The notes under the pieces: generated by a model
What the model was told of the DNA's origin: nothing
What the model saw: the letters and a program-made list of their open reading frames with translations, nothing else
The model's database searches: none
NCBI GenBank assembly: GCA_963573385.1
Contig: CAUYLG010044551.1
Coordinates: forward strand, 1-64,000
Direction of reading: 5' to 3'
Source of the DNA: Cacajao melanocephalus
Lineage: Eukaryota > Chordata > Mammalia > Primates > Pitheciidae
Length of the DNA stretch: 64,000 bases
Made by a program: the position numbers and the translations under genes
Part shown: piece by piece, positions 1 to 19,680 of the stretch
How positions within the stretch are numbered: the stretch's first letter is position 1
How the letters are laid out: each line of letters opens with the position of its first letter

Positions 1-540
1 ACTGGGTGTATACCCAAAGGATTATAAATCATTCTGTTATAAAGACACATGCACGTGTATGTTCATTGTAGCACTGTTTACAATAGCAAAGACCTGGAAC
101 AAACCCAAATGCCCATCAATGATAGACTGGACAAGGAAAATATGGCACATATACACCATGGAATACTATGCAGCCATAAAAAACGATGAGTTCGTGTCCT
201 TTGTAGGGACATGGATCAATTTGGAAACCATCATTCTCAGCAAACTGACACAAGAACAGAAAATCAAACACCACATTTTCTCACTCATAGGTGAGTGATG
301 AACAATGAGAACACATGGATACAGGGAGGGGAGCATCACACATTGGGGTCTGTTGAGGGGGGCAAGGGAGGGACAGCAGCATGGGTGGAGGGGTTGCAGA
401 GGGATAACATGGGGAGAAATGACAGATATAGGTGACGGGGGTATGGAGGCAGCAAACCACATTGCCATGTGTGTACCTATGCAACAATCCTGCATGATCT
501 GCACATGTACCCCAGAACCTAAAGTACAATTAAAAAAAAG
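1..540 (+). mobile_element. LINE-1 3' end (ORF2 C-terminus, 3' UTR, A-rich tail), enters from left edge
   Basis: The sequence runs in frame through the C-terminal end of L1 ORF2. Frame 59-298 reads the typical tail with IDWTRKIWHIYTMEYYAAIK (the DUF1725-type end of L1 ORF2p), then stops at 296-298, slightly earlier than the usual L1 stop. A G-rich 3' UTR follows (about 345-440), then the characteristic L1 ending with CTGCACATGTACCCCAGAAC near 497-516 and an A-rich tail at about 530-546. The 5' part lies outside the window. It is a dead fragment of a primate L1 (L1P type by resemblance), not a gene. Confidence 0.95.
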
Positions 541-546
541 AAAGAA

Positions 547-3044
<2,498 letters not shown>

Positions 3045-3710
3045 AAATTTTCAACAAATAGCTAAGAAAACAGAAAAAGAAAAAATGAGGGGAAATAAAG
3101 AACAAGCATTGGCCAGATGATAAAACACTGTGCTAATAAATTTTTGAATATGAGTTCTGATCACTGAAAAGCAAATAAAGACCAAAGTGATATATAATTT
3201 TTCCCATTTGGATTGGTGAAACTTAAAAGTATCTGACAATACCACATAGTAGAGGAGAAACAGAAACACAGCATCACTTATAGATTGGAAGACATTTGAC
3301 AATGTCTCATAAAATTGTACATATATATTACTTTTGAATCAATAATTCCATTTCCAAGGGGAACTCAAATATTTCCATGAAGAGACATATGTAAGAATGA
3401 CCACAGTAATATTGTATGTAAGAGCAAAAACCTGTAAACAATGCAGTATCCAATAAGAAAATAATGGATAAATGAACTATGTATGTTCACACAAAGAAAT
3501 ACTGCACCACAGTTAAAACAAATGCGCCACAGCAAAACATGACATTATATGTGTGTCTCAGAATTTTTAAGTTAAAAATCCCAAAAAGATAATATATAGA
3601 CTGATATTATTATATTTATATATCTCTATCTTTATATATATATATATATATAGGAATATATATAGAAAAAGATAATTTAAAACTGTATAAAATTTAACCT
3701 GAGGAATGTT
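3045..3710 (+). mobile_element. Old LINE-1 (L1M-type) ORF2 3' fragment
   Basis: Diverged but collinear with the end of L1 ORF2 on the plus strand. The order is the segment around ttggattggtgaaacttaaa (3208 on), then a passage resembling the L1 stretch in which a few untranslated codons precede taatggataaatgaactatg (3463 on), then a caca-rich stretch. The match is patchy and frames are broken, as expected for an ancient copy. It includes a (TA)n run at about 3630-3655. Subfamily not assignable by eye. Confidence 0.65.
3603..3665. repeat. (TA)n / AT-rich simple repeat
   Basis: A run of alternating TA at about 3632-3652 embedded in wider A/T-only sequence. No further function is visible. Confidence 0.85.
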
Positions 3711-5697
<1,987 letters not shown>

Positions 5698-5712
5698 GCA
5701 TTTGTCACTTCT

Positions 5713-5950
5713 AAGGCTAACATAGAATTTGTCATGTCAACAAAAGAAGTCCAGGCTAAAGAGGGTGTTTTCAAATGTGAGTTTTCAAGAGGCAATACAG
5801 AAATATACTAGTTTAAAAAATAAACAGAATAAAACAATCAAATATTAACTACTTTTTTCTTGATGAAACACCTTTTTTATTGACCTAGCAGAAGCTTATT
5901 ATGAAGTATGTAAAAGTTCAAGCAACTGCTGTTATCATAAACCATTGATT
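5713..5950. other. Short unassigned stretch
   Basis: AT-rich sequence between an Alu and a MER5-like element. No feature seen. Confidence 0.4.
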
Positions 5951-5952
5951 TA

Positions 5953-6128
5953 CAGCCCTGGTTTCATACTAGAATCACATGGGGAGCTTTTAAAATAACA
6001 CCAATACCTGCAGCTCACCCCAGATCAATTAAATCAGTATCTCTGAAGGTGGAGTCAAGGCATCAGTATTTATGAAAGCTCCCTAGATGGTTCTAATGTG
6101 AAGCCAAGGTTGAGGACAGATGCTTTAA
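5953..6128 (-). mobile_element. MER5A/MER5B-like non-autonomous hAT DNA transposon
   Basis: The ends and body fit the short palindromic MER5 family. The stretch tagaatcacatggggagctt (5970 on) is mirrored by agctccctagatggttctaa (6078 on), around a middle with cagatcaattaaatcagtat. The orientation call rests on that middle, which reads as the reverse complement of the form I remember. About 175 bp, close to the family length of about 190 bp. Confidence 0.75.
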
Positions 6129-7849
6129 ACTCTTCTAAAAATGCCAACAAGAAAGTTTGGAAATTGAGCAATACACCTGGAAGCAACACATGGTTGTTAA
6201 CTTGGATAGTGCTAAACAATCCTGACTAATGAAACAGTATCCTAATTAATTGGTCTTCCTAAGTCTATTATGGGCCATCATCTGGCAGTATTTTCAAAAT
6301 ATGGGTTTTGGAAATGCTGAATTTCAGTAATTATAAAGTAGTTCATAAATGCTGGCCAAGCAAACTTGCGATTTGACTTACACTGTGATATAAAATCGAT
6401 TTGATATCACTGGATGCAGATCTCCTGATGAGAGCTGACAAAGACCAGCTGAGGTTTTAGCTAAATGATGTGTGAGAGCACTGAGGAGCAGACAATTGGA
6501 AACTAATGAGATGATAAAGGCTTTCAGGTATGTGACTTGATCAGCTACCTGCTGAGACCCTCTCAGCCTGGAAGAGAACTCCCTGGCTCAGGGCATTCTT
6601 TTCCAGCTTAGGAGAAATTAGGGTCTGTCCAGGCTGTATGTAATATTCCCTTAAGTGTTGTCCATGCTCATTTTGAAGGTGAAGTTGAAGAGGAGTGGGA
6701 GCCAGTAGGTATGGCTGCCACCCCCTACTTATATACATTCCACTCTAAGAAGCATTCTTATTAGTATTTGTATATAATGATACCTGGATGATTGGTGACA
6801 GCATTTAAAGAGGGAGTCTTGAGCCACAGATCCAGACTCCAAGGTCACTTGAGATTGTGCTTGCAGCCCTGTAAACCTGCTGATCATGATTGAAACTTCC
6901 ACCCCCAACCCTGTCAAACTTGGTCACTTATTACTTCTTTTATCCAGAGCAGAGTGACTAGTTGGGAAAACAAGGCGTGAGGTCACAATTTAAAGTCAGT
7001 TTTTGGATTCCAATAAAAGTCAATTGATTTGGCAGTTCCATATTCAAAGAATTTAAATAACTCCTGATGAGAAGATACCATACTGGAATGGAAAATATTG
7101 GTAAAATATAAACACATGTAAATAATCAAGGAGCACTAGGTTATAGAAAAGTATAAACACAATAATCCTGTTCAGACTGAACTAGAAAAGTGACTCCCAT
7201 TGTCCTTTCTTGCATTTTTTGTTTTCTTTCTAAAATTAACCCATTGTAAGCCTCCTGATTGAAATCCTTTAGAAATAAGTCTATTTATATTCTATTTTAG
7301 TATTGTTTCAAAGTATCACTGTTGATACTGTATGGGATCATGATAGCATTTCTGTAACACTTAACTTACTAATGTTACTACTAGCAAGGGAAGTATTACT
7401 TAATATTGATATAGTTTCATTAACAGCCTTTGAACATAAATGCATAGTAAATTAATTTTTCTTGCAGATTGTTGCAGTGCTTTTAAAAGAACCAGAAGTT
7501 ATTTTGCACTAGAATATCTACATATTACTTCAACAGGGTAGTTTTGATAATCGACAACTATCTGCAAGTTATTTGGAGGAAGGAGTATTTTTAAAAGGCC
7601 ACTGAATGAGTTTTTGATGTTAGATGAAGTGACTTCAGTTAAGAACCAGAGAAAAATGAATCTTTGCAAATGAACAAGAGTCAAGGAAAGGTAAAAATAT
7701 ATGATATGTGTACATCACCTCATTGATATATATGTATATATACTTATATTTACATATATATACATATATCATTGATAATTATTTCTGGAATAACTTTTGT
7801 GAACAAAATATTCCTTCAATGAAAGGTATATGATAATGAGAACTAAGAC
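6129..7849. other. Unassigned DNA
   Basis: No gene or named repeat that I can support. Minus-strand frames at 6541-6738, 6729-6917 and 7499-7684 are short and featureless. A/T dinucleotide-rich sequence occurs at about 7718-7770. Confidence 0.45.
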
Positions 7850-8035
7850 ACTTGTACTGACTCCAAGCCTGACACTATTTCAAATGCTTTACATGTATTA
7901 GTTTCATACTCACAATCCATTTATGACCTGTATATTAAGATAATATGTATTATCACCATGCTTACAGAAAAGAAAGATGAGTTTCAGTCAGTTATCTAGG
8001 AGTCACCCAACTGGTCCATGCCACTAGACTAGTTG
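7850..8035 (-). mobile_element. MIR SINE fragment, antisense
   Basis: The sequence gacactatttcaaatgcttt, then a stretch with cacaatccatttatgacctg, then acagaaaagaaagatgagtt matches the order of an antisense MIR (size of gap, polymorphic middle, then the 'gatgaggaaactgag' and 'ggtcaca' positions). It is strongly decayed. Confidence 0.55.
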
Positions 8036-9999
8036 ATGTTATTGGTGTTACCCGCCCCACCCCAGCTGAGTCCTGAATACAGACAATCTGATTCCACAGG
8101 CCATATACTCCTCCATGACATTATACTAGCATTCGCCTTCAAAGTCTCAGATGAAAGACATGGACCTACCACTAAATACCCCAGCCGTGACTTTCATAAG
8201 TACACTAGTACTAATACATGTTAGATCACACGTCACAAATTCTGTTTGCAAAATATGATAATGTTCCAAGGAACATTGCTCTGTATGTAGCTTTTACTGA
8301 AAGCTATATTTACAGTAGTGCTTGGTCATGGTGGCCCTACAATGAAAAGTTATATATGGGCACAAAACACTGAAATATATTTAGGCTAAAATATTAAGAC
8401 ATATAGGACTTATATTACTTGAATGGAATATATCATGTTACCTTTTATGGCCAAACCCAGAAATGTTACATACACAAATTACATTAGTTTTTAGGAAAAG
8501 GGAATTTTTTTCTCTCCATAAACATTTAGAAACGTACACATCTCAGGACTGTAAAATTGCTATTTTAGGAAACAAAAGTGATTTAATTCATAAAGGCAAA
8601 GCAATGGAAAAACACTCATTTCAGTTGCTTGTAAATGTGGTAATAAATTGAGAGAAATTTTGGTATAAATGATCAAATCCCTTGGTGGCAAGGTATTTAA
8701 ATCACTGGTATTCGAATTGATGAGACTGTTCTCATGAGAAAGGCTCTCTTTGGCCTTTGCAACTCTTTAATTAGAAGGTGGGTATTGTAATAAAATTAAT
8801 GAACAGTAACTTATTTGAAAAAATGTATTTAAATCAAAATTTTAAAATTGATTACAACATTTCACATAAGAAAATAAAAAAAACTAGTTAGTTTGAACAA
8901 ATACATTGTTCATATAATACAGTAAAGAGTATAATAAGTTGCTTACACTTTTAAGTTTCTATAATTTTAGGAATGAGAATATTTTCAAAATATATGGGTT
9001 AGTAAAGTTTCTAAAAATCCAAAACATGCTTTTCTACTGATAATGATAATCACTTAAAGATGAATTTCATGGAAATAAATTTGGAAATAAATGATGGAAA
9101 TGTCATTTATCAAAATAAATTTGGAAATAAATTATTTATTTGGAAATAAATGATGGCACGTACCTAGAATAAAATAAAAATGGAAACAATGCAGAAATAA
9201 TTTATAAATCAATGTGTGTAGATTTTGAAAATCATAATTTTCTAATTAAAATGATTCTTATTTTGCAATGGCTTGATGAATTTCACTACTAAGTAAGCAA
9301 AACACACAGGTAATTTTCTAAGTAAACAAAGTATTTTTTTCCCCTCTGGTTATTTTCTTATCTGTCCCAATTTCCAAATCCTCTGCAAATTCAATGCTGG
9401 GAGACTTTCCTCCAGACCATGCCTTCTTATTGTGTTAAGTAAAAAAATTAGTAAAGGTGGTTCTATTTATACATGAAACAAACACTTATAAAGTGTGATT
9501 TGTTAAAGTTTCTTACATACCATATTTTTTAGAATTATAAAATAGTAAATTCCAGCCTTCAATGTTTTAAAAAAAAAATTAAAAGGAAAAAATGTAAAGT
9601 AATCAATAAAATATAAACCATCATTTCTCAGATTTACCAAATTGATAAAATAGTTATAGGAAGATTGAATCATTTTGTAAAATGACATAGCATTTTGTAA
9701 TTTAAGAAAGAATACCATAACATGAGACAGGAATTGTGACGGAAATCTTATTTGTGTCATTCCAGGACGCTATCACTGAGTACATCTATGTATATATTAG
9801 AAATTGCCTCTCCAAAACCTAGTGAAATAAAAAATATACTGATAATACAAACTGCAAGTTTGTATTTACAAAATAATGCAATTATCTTTAAGAACTCCTC
9901 ATGTAGAAAATTTTCCAGAAAATGGTGTGGTCCCAAAAACTTGTATAAGGTCACTGACTTGTTAGAAAGTGACTTAAAATTTATATAAATTTAGGTGGT
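8036..9999. other. AT-rich unassigned DNA with a local tandem motif
   Basis: No gene recognised. Between about 9064 and 9153 the unit tttggaaataaa recurs several times at irregular spacing (a decayed local tandem repeat). The 85-codon minus frame 9503-9760 and the overlapping frames at 9752-9988 have no motif. Confidence 0.45.
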
Positions 10000-10311
10000 A
10001 CAGGTACAGTTTTATTACATAAGTATGTCTGTGTCAGTGAAGTCTGTACTTTTATTGTACCCATCACATCAATAGTGTTTACTGTACCCATTAAGTAATT
10101 TCTCTTCCTTCACCCCTCTCTCCTTCTGAGTCTCCAAGGTCTATTATTCCACATTCTGTGTGCACACATTATTTAGCTCCCACTTATAAGTGAGAACATA
10201 CACTAAGTGACTTTGTTTCTGAGTTATTTCACTTTAGATAATGGCTTCCAGTTCCATTCATGTTGCTGCAAATGACATGATTTCATTCTTTTTTATGGCT
10301 TAGTAATGTTT

Positions 10312-10315
<4 letters not shown>

Positions 10316-10349
<34 letters not shown>
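10316..10349. repeat. (TG)n microsatellite inside L1
   Basis: About 16 uninterrupted TG units within the antisense L1, at the place where L1 normally reads ccatggtgtatatgtg. It probably expanded from that short TG/TA seed. Confidence 0.95.
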
Positions 10350-10351
<2 letters not shown>

Positions 10352-10844
10352 CACTTTATGTATCCAATCATCCATTGACAAACACTTAGGTTGACTCCAC
10401 ATCTTTGCTATTGTGAATAGTGCTGCTGTAAACAAATGCGTGCAGGTATCTTTTTTATATAATGATTTCTTTTCCTTTGGGTAAACACCCAATAATGGGG
10501 TTGCTGGATTGAATAGTAGTTCTATTTTCAGTTCTTTGAGAAACCTCCATACTGTTTTCCATAGCAGTTATACTAATTTACATTCCTAACAATAATGTAT
10601 AAGTGTTCCCTTTTCTACACATCCTTACCAACATCTGTTTTTTTTTTTTTTACTTTAAAACAGCCATTCCGACTGATGTAAGATGATATCTCATTGTAGT
10701 TTCAATTTGTAATTTCTCTGGCAATTAGTAATATTGAGAATTTTTTCATATGCTTGTTGGTCACTCATGTCTTCTTTTGAAAAGTGTCTGTTCATGTTCT
10801 TTGCCAATGGTCTACTTTTTATCTTCTTCATTTAAAAAAAATTT

Positions 10845-11000
10845 TAGAGACAGTGTCTCAATCTGTTGCCCTGGCTGAAATGCATTACCATTATCAGGAG
10901 AAATGTTGCCCAAGCTGGTCTAGAACTCCTGGCTTCAATCGATCCTCTCACCTCAGCCTCCCAAAATGTTGGTATTATAGGCATGAACCACTGTACCCAA
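10845..11000 (-). mobile_element. Old Alu monomer-type fragment nested in L1
   Basis: An antisense Alu-like stretch begins at ttagagacagtgtctcaatc and continues through gcccaagctggtctagaact and ctcagcctcccaaaatgttg to the end of an Alu left end. The middle of a full Alu is missing, so this is a monomeric or internally deleted, AluJ-age copy. The L1 resumes at ggccactttttaatggagtt, showing the Alu inserted into the L1. Confidence 0.8.
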
Positions 11001-11305
11001 GCTCTTTGGCCACTTTTTAATGGAGTTATTTGTTTCGGTTGTTTTTTTTTTTTCATTGAGTTCCTTGTAGATTCTGGATATTAGTCCCTCATTGAATACA
11101 TAACATGCAAATACTTTTGCCCATTCTTTAATTTGTCTTTTCACTCTGTTGATTATTTTGCTGTGTAGAAACTTTTTAATTTAATTTTTCATATCCTCTG
11201 TGAGACTAATACCACCTGTGAGATCTTATAAGCTAGATACTGAGTCAATTTTTCAGAAGGCCTTTGTGGTCATTTGGTCCACAAAGGCAGCATATATTCT
11301 TTAAG

Positions 11306-11530
11306 AGTGGACAGTCACCTGAGGTCAGGAGTTTAAGACCAGCCTGGGCAACATGGTGAAACCCCGTCTCTACTAAAAATGCCAAAAAATAAGCTGGACA
11401 TGATGGCAGGTGCCTGTAATCCCAGCTACTCAGGAGGCTGACACGGGAGAATCGCTTGAACCAGGAAGGCAGAGGTTGCAGTGAGCCAAGATCGCGCCAC
11501 TGCAAAAAAAAAAAAAAAAAAAAAAAAAAA
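11306..11530 (+). mobile_element. Alu SINE truncated at both ends with long poly(A)
   Basis: Starts inside the left monomer (cacctgaggtcaggagttta) and continues normally to gatcgcgccactgc at 11504. It then passes directly into about 26 A's, so the last 35 or so Alu bases before the tail are absent. No convincing target-site duplication was found. The minus-strand frame 11245-11505 is antisense Alu. Confidence 0.9.
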
Positions 11531-11711
11531 CAAAGTGGGCTTGATATACATGATTACCTGATTTGATGAGAGTCATTTGCAAATATGATATTCTAGATAT
11601 GGCCATCATTGCACAATCTATTTGTCCAGTTACATCTGGGTAAAAGGAGGACAGACTGTTATTGAGTCTAGGAAAATAAATATATAACATTGCTTTGAAA
11701 AGTAAGGACAC

Positions 11712-12022
<311 letters not shown>

Positions 12023-12412
12023 TTAAGTAAAAGTATCTACACTTAAGTAAAAGTATTTGTTTCTACATTCTGAGAGGCCAGTGAGAATCAGATACCATTA
12101 AAACATTTCATTTTAGTTTACAGAGGTATAGTCTACTAAATTGAGGATTAGAAAGAGCTTAAAAAATAAATAGAGCATCCTTACATACCAATACAATTGA
12201 AATTTAAAAATAATAATTGCAATCATTTTCAAATCAAGTAATAGGATTTTCTTCCTCAGTCCTATATGATGAATTTTGTTCCATTAGGTCTCAGGTCAGC
12301 AATTTACTTTTGCAAAGTCTGTCTGCTTCTGGAACAAAAAAAAAAAAGAGTCCTGAAAATCCTGACTCAGTTCATGATATAGACAGTGAGTTGTTTAAGC
12401 CATGCCAGCTCT
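12023..12412. other. Unassigned DNA with a 16-bp tandem duplication
   Basis: No gene. Directly after the Alu, acttaagtaaaagtat is repeated (12021-12036 and 12041-12056). Confidence 0.5.
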
Positions 12413-12735
12413 AGCTCGGTGCCATGGCTCACACATGTAATCCCAGAGCTTTGGGAGGCTGAGGTGGGAGAATCACTTGAGGCCAGGAGTTTGGGACCAG
12501 CCTGGGCAACTTAGTGAGACCCTGTCTCTGGAAAAATTAAAATAAAATATTAGCTGGGCTTGGTGGCACATGTCTGTAGTCCTAGCCCCCTCGGGATTAT
12601 GACTGCTGAGGTGGGAAGGTCACTTGAGCCCAGAGTTCGAGGCTGAAGTGAGCAATGATCCCACAACTGTACTCCAGCCTATGCAACATAGACCCTTTGT
12701 CCAAAAAAAAAAAAACAAAAAAAAACAAAAAAAAG
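12413..12735 (+). mobile_element. AluJ-type SINE, sense
   Basis: Diverged complete Alu with tgaggccaggagtttgggac, cctgggcaacttagtgagac and cagcctatgcaacatagacc, forms typical of the oldest Alu class. It has a long interrupted A tail (12701-12734, with C interruptions). The middle contains a small insertion around ccccctcgggattatgactg. Confidence 0.9.
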
Positions 12736-14051
12736 GCTATCCCTAGGGTTTTCCCATAAAATGTGTAATCTCTGGAATATTTATATTAATAACATTATAC
12801 CCATATAAATTTAACCTTAGGAAGGCTGAGAGGCTGAGTATCTTTTCTGATTTGGCAATTATTTTCATGTAATGTTTACAATAGTAAATAAATATGGAGG
12901 AAACAAACAATGTATTTCTAGAATTTTTTCTTTTATACGGTAAATAACACATCTTTGATTTTCCAAGGGCCCACTGGAGAACCTAAAATATCTCTTTAAA
13001 TGGAAAAGATAGCCTGAAATTTTATTTTATGTTTTTCTCAACTTAGGTCCTATCTTGGGAAAGTGAAATCAAAAGAGTTGCCAAAAATTAGGTCAATTGA
13101 TTCAGTCAGGATGAATGGTGCTCAAGAAACAATATATGTTCCTCTATTTAATCAAAGCATCAATAAAATATTTTAGAGTAATTAAGAAGGTAACATAATT
13201 GTGAAGAATTTTATCTTTTTTACAGCTGAAGAATCTGTGTTCGATTTGTTGTTATTTTACATAATAATCCAAACAAAGCAGAGAAAACTATCTTGGTGAC
13301 ATAGGAAATTACCTACAGAAGGTAAATAATAACCTTTATTGCCTCTTGTTTGGAGCTCTAAGGCAAGTTAATCATTTTAAGAGAGAAAAATCGATATTCT
13401 AGTCTTGTATTTATATAATATTTGGCATTAAAGTTCCAACATATTTTCTCACATATAAACGCATCAAAAAATGAGCCAGCTTTGGCAAAATTTTAATATA
13501 TTTCATTGCTTTTTTATGCTCAAATACTATAAACCATGGCAAATAAAAACTACCTTTCTTAAAACCGTTTACAATTTTCTGTATCCATTAAGATTTTGTC
13601 TTTCACTAACCTGAAACAACCTGACCTTTAAGACAAAATTACCCCTTTTCTCTTGATAAACAAAACGATATCCCATTACCTTACACACCCAGGTATATTT
13701 ATCCTGAATTATTGCTCCTCGTACAGTCTCAACTAACCACATTGATTACAACCTTTAAGGAATAAAATGTACTTCTATTTCACAGAAAAACTGAGAGGTC
13801 TATAATTTCAAAACTCTCTTTCAAATACTTCAGCAGACTAAGAAAACTCATTACCTGCAGCCCCACACATCATTTTTATACCTTCTTGAAAATTCACAAA
13901 AATGAGCATGTTCATTAATGTTTCCCAAAGATATTGTGACTGTAAGGAATATAAAAATCATGAGAAATAAAAAATAATCAGTAAAGATGTATAAACTTAA
14001 AATTATGTTTAGTAATCAATGTTTGAGTATTCAATTTTACTTAGAAATTAG
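12736..14051. other. Unassigned DNA
   Basis: About 1.3 kb with no gene or repeat I can name. The single 69-codon minus frame at 12743-12952 has no motif. Confidence 0.45.
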
Positions 14052-14055
14052 GCAT

Positions 14056-14578
14056 TGACATGATAACAGGACACACTACCCCAAAATATGGCACTGGGGA
14101 AACTGAGGAAACAGTAGAAGCAGAAAGGTCACCATCTGACTTTCTCCTGCTTTACTGTGTGAGAGTTGGCTGTAAAAGAATTCTCTGGCTTACCTCCCCT
14201 GAAAGTAGTTCATAAGACCCTATGTGACAGGTGTCCTGCCCTGTACCTGGAGGGAAGGAATGTTACACAGAGAGGCCAGAAAGAATCTGAACAAACAGTC
14301 CTTCCTAAGTTTCCCCTAGTTTAAGATCCTTAGGTAATACCCCATTTTTGTTCAATCATACTTCTACATGACTGTCTATTCTTCATTTAACTTAAGCATA
14401 AAAATACAGTTTTCCCTGGGCCTTGGGTTCTTCATTTCTGAAGGCTTCCATAGCACATAAAACTTTGGTTGAATAAAGCTGATATGCTTTTCTCTTGTTA
14501 ATCTGTCTTTTGTTATAGTCATGTCAACCATGAACCTTGTGTTGTGTGAAGAAAAAATATTACTTTTTCTCCCCTGCA
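14056..14578 (+). mobile_element. Solitary endogenous retrovirus LTR (ERV1/MER-type), complete
   Basis: A 523-bp unit starting TG (tgacatgataacagg) and ending CA (ctcccctgca). It is bounded on both sides by the 4-bp target duplication gcat (14052-14055 and 14579-14582). A polyadenylation signal AATAAA lies at 14472-14477, followed by a ttctcttgttaatctg R/U5-like stretch. The 4-bp duplication and the AATAAA context fit a gammaretrovirus-like (class I) LTR. No internal retroviral sequence adjoins it, so it is a product of LTR-LTR recombination. I cannot name the subfamily. Confidence 0.8.
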
Positions 14579-14582
14579 GCAT

Positions 14583-17000
<2,418 letters not shown>

Positions 17001-18289
17001 GTCAAAAAATTACTTTTTATGCCAATGACCAATGTCTAAAATTAATAATCTAAGACCTAACCACAAAAATACGGAGAAGAGCAAAAACACCACAGCAAAG
17101 CAAGCACAAGGAAGGAAAGGGAAAAAAAAAAAGTCTCAAATCAATGAAATTGAAAACAGGAAAATGGGGAAAATAAATGAAACAAAAAGCTGTTTCTTTG
17201 GAAAAAGTCAACAAAATTAAAAAACTTCTAGTAATTCTGACAAAGATAAAAAGTGAGAAGACACAGATATCAATATCAGAAATGAATAAGGAAACATCAC
17301 TACATATTCTAAACCATTTTAAAAAGGTAATAAGAAAAAACTACAAACACATTTTATGTTCATAAATTTGGCAACTTAGAAAAAACAGATCAATTCCTCA
17401 AAAACCATAAACTACAAAAAAATCGAAGAATTAAACAACCTAAATAGTCCCTATACACATTAATGAAACTGAATTTGTAATTATAAAACTCTTAAAAAGG
17501 AAATATCAAGGACCAGATTGTTTTGCTGGAGAAATATAACATTTAAAGAATTAATACCAATTTTACACAGTCTTTCATAAAACAGAAGAGGGGAAGACAC
17601 TTTCCCAACTCATTTTATGAGGCTAATATTACCTTGATACCAAAAGCAAAGAGTACAAAAAAGATGGCTATAGACCAATTTCTATCATGAATTTAAACAC
17701 AAATATCTTCAACTACATATTAGCAAATATAGTCCAGCAATGTATAAAAAGGACTGTACACCATGACTAAGTGTAGTATTCAAGTCTGGCTCAACATTTG
17801 AAAATTAATGAATGTAATATACCATATCACAAGCTAAATAAGAAAAATCATATGACCATATCAATTGATGCAGAGAAAGCATTTGACAAGACACAACACC
17901 ATTCAGGATAAAAGCTATCAGCAAACTAGAAATAGAGGGGAGCTTCCTTAATTTGTTAAAGAACATTTACTAAAACCCACAGCTACTATCATAGTTAATG
18001 ATGAAATTCTGAATGCTTCCCCACTAGGAACAGAAACAAGGCAAGGATGTCTCCTTTCAGGCCTGCTATTCAACATAGTGTTGTAAGCCTTAGCCAAAGA
18101 ACAGAAAAAAAAAAAATAGATAACAGTTGCTATTGCCAGATAATATGATTTAGATTTAAATTCCCAAGAAATATATTCCCAAGAAATTCCCAAGAAATAA
18201 TTCCTGAGAATTTATATGTAAAGAAAAATAAAAACACAGACAAATAGAACATCACAGATAAAATGTTTTAAAGTTAAAAAACAATAGTT

Positions 18290-18679
<390 letters not shown>

Positions 18680-19369
18680 TTATATACTAGCAATGAGCAC
18701 ACAGAGACCAAAGTATTGGTATTGTCCAAAATTACAATACGATTGACAATTGCTTAAAAAGTAACATATTAAGATTTAAATCTAACAAAACATGTACAAG
18801 ATTTGTGTCCTGAAAACGAAAATGTTGGTGAAGAAACTGAAGAAAGATCTAAATTACTGTAGAGAAATATTATGTTCACAAATTGAAAGAGTCAACATAA
18901 TAAAGATATCAATTATCCCCAAATTGATATACAGGATTAATGTAATTCCTATCACAATCCCAGCAAGATTTTTTGTAGATGTAGATAAGTGCATTCTAAA
19001 ATGTATTTTAAAGGGCAAGGGGACCAGAATAAGTAAAACATTTTTTTAAAAAGATAAAAATAGGAGGAATCAGTCTACCTACTTTAAAGACTTAATATAT
19101 AGCTACAGTAATGAAATCTTGTTGGTGGAAGGACAGACACTTAAGTTAATGGAACTACTGGCTACAGAACCCCAAATAGCTGTACATGAATATACTGACC
19201 TGACTTTTGAAAAAGTACAGAAACAATTCAATAGAGGAAAGATAATTTTTCATTAAATAGTGTTGGAACAATCAGATATCCTAGGCAAAAAAAGAAAAAT
19301 AGAAAAATAGAAATGAATCTTAACCATAGTTTCATGCCTTATATAAAATTTAATTCAAAACTAAATGTA

Positions 19370-19680
19370 GGCCAGGTACAGTTGCTCATTCATGTAATCT
19401 CAGCACTTTGGGAGGCTTAGGTGGGAGTATTGCTGGAGGCTAGGAATCTAAGACCAGCCTGGGAAACAGTGAGAACCTGTCTCTACAAATAGTAAGAAAA
19501 TTAGCTGGGCATGGTGGTGTTTGCCTGTAGTCCCCCCCAGCTACTTGGGAGGCTGAGGGAGGTGAGAGGATTGCTTGTGCCCAAGAGTTTGAGGCTACAG
19601 TGAACTATGACCACGCCACTTCACTCCAGCCTGGGTGACAGAGTGAGACCATGTCTCTACAAATATATATAAATAATAAA
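19370..19680 (+). mobile_element. AluJ-type SINE nested in the L1
   Basis: Old Alu from ggccaggtacagttgctcat to a patterned A/T tail, with an 8-bp duplication taaatgta at 19362-19369 and 19681-19688. A short C run (tagtccccccc) expands its middle. Confidence 0.9.

Larger units (their letters stand above)
10000..11190 (-). mobile_element. LINE-1 3' end, antisense, interrupted by an Alu fragment
   Basis: Antisense L1 3' UTR and ORF2 end. It includes cttataagtgagaacatac (10181 on), ttttttatggcttagtaatg (10289 on), cctttgggtaaacacccaat (10475 on), atactgttttccatagcagt (10549 on) and gttccttgtagattctggat (11060 on), in the order expected for a minus-strand L1. A (TG)n run replaces the usual motif at 10316-10349. 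An older Alu fragment splits the copy at about 10845-11000. The level of decay suggests an L1PB or L1MA age. Reading frames 10283-10492 and 10953-11144 derive from it. Confidence 0.9.

Noticed and set aside
59..298. 79-codon open frame with clear protein similarity
   Set aside because: It is the C-terminal end of L1 ORF2 in a truncated L1; the rest of the gene is outside or absent, so it is not a gene of this locus.
9064..9153. CRISPR-like array of repeated tttggaaataaa
   Set aside because: Spacing and unit length vary, units are A/T-rich and short, and the context is a primate genome; it is a decayed local repeat.
18027..18150. Active reverse transcriptase
   Set aside because: A stop follows the LLFNIV block and the catalytic A-D-D positions read P-D-N, with frameshifts on both sides.
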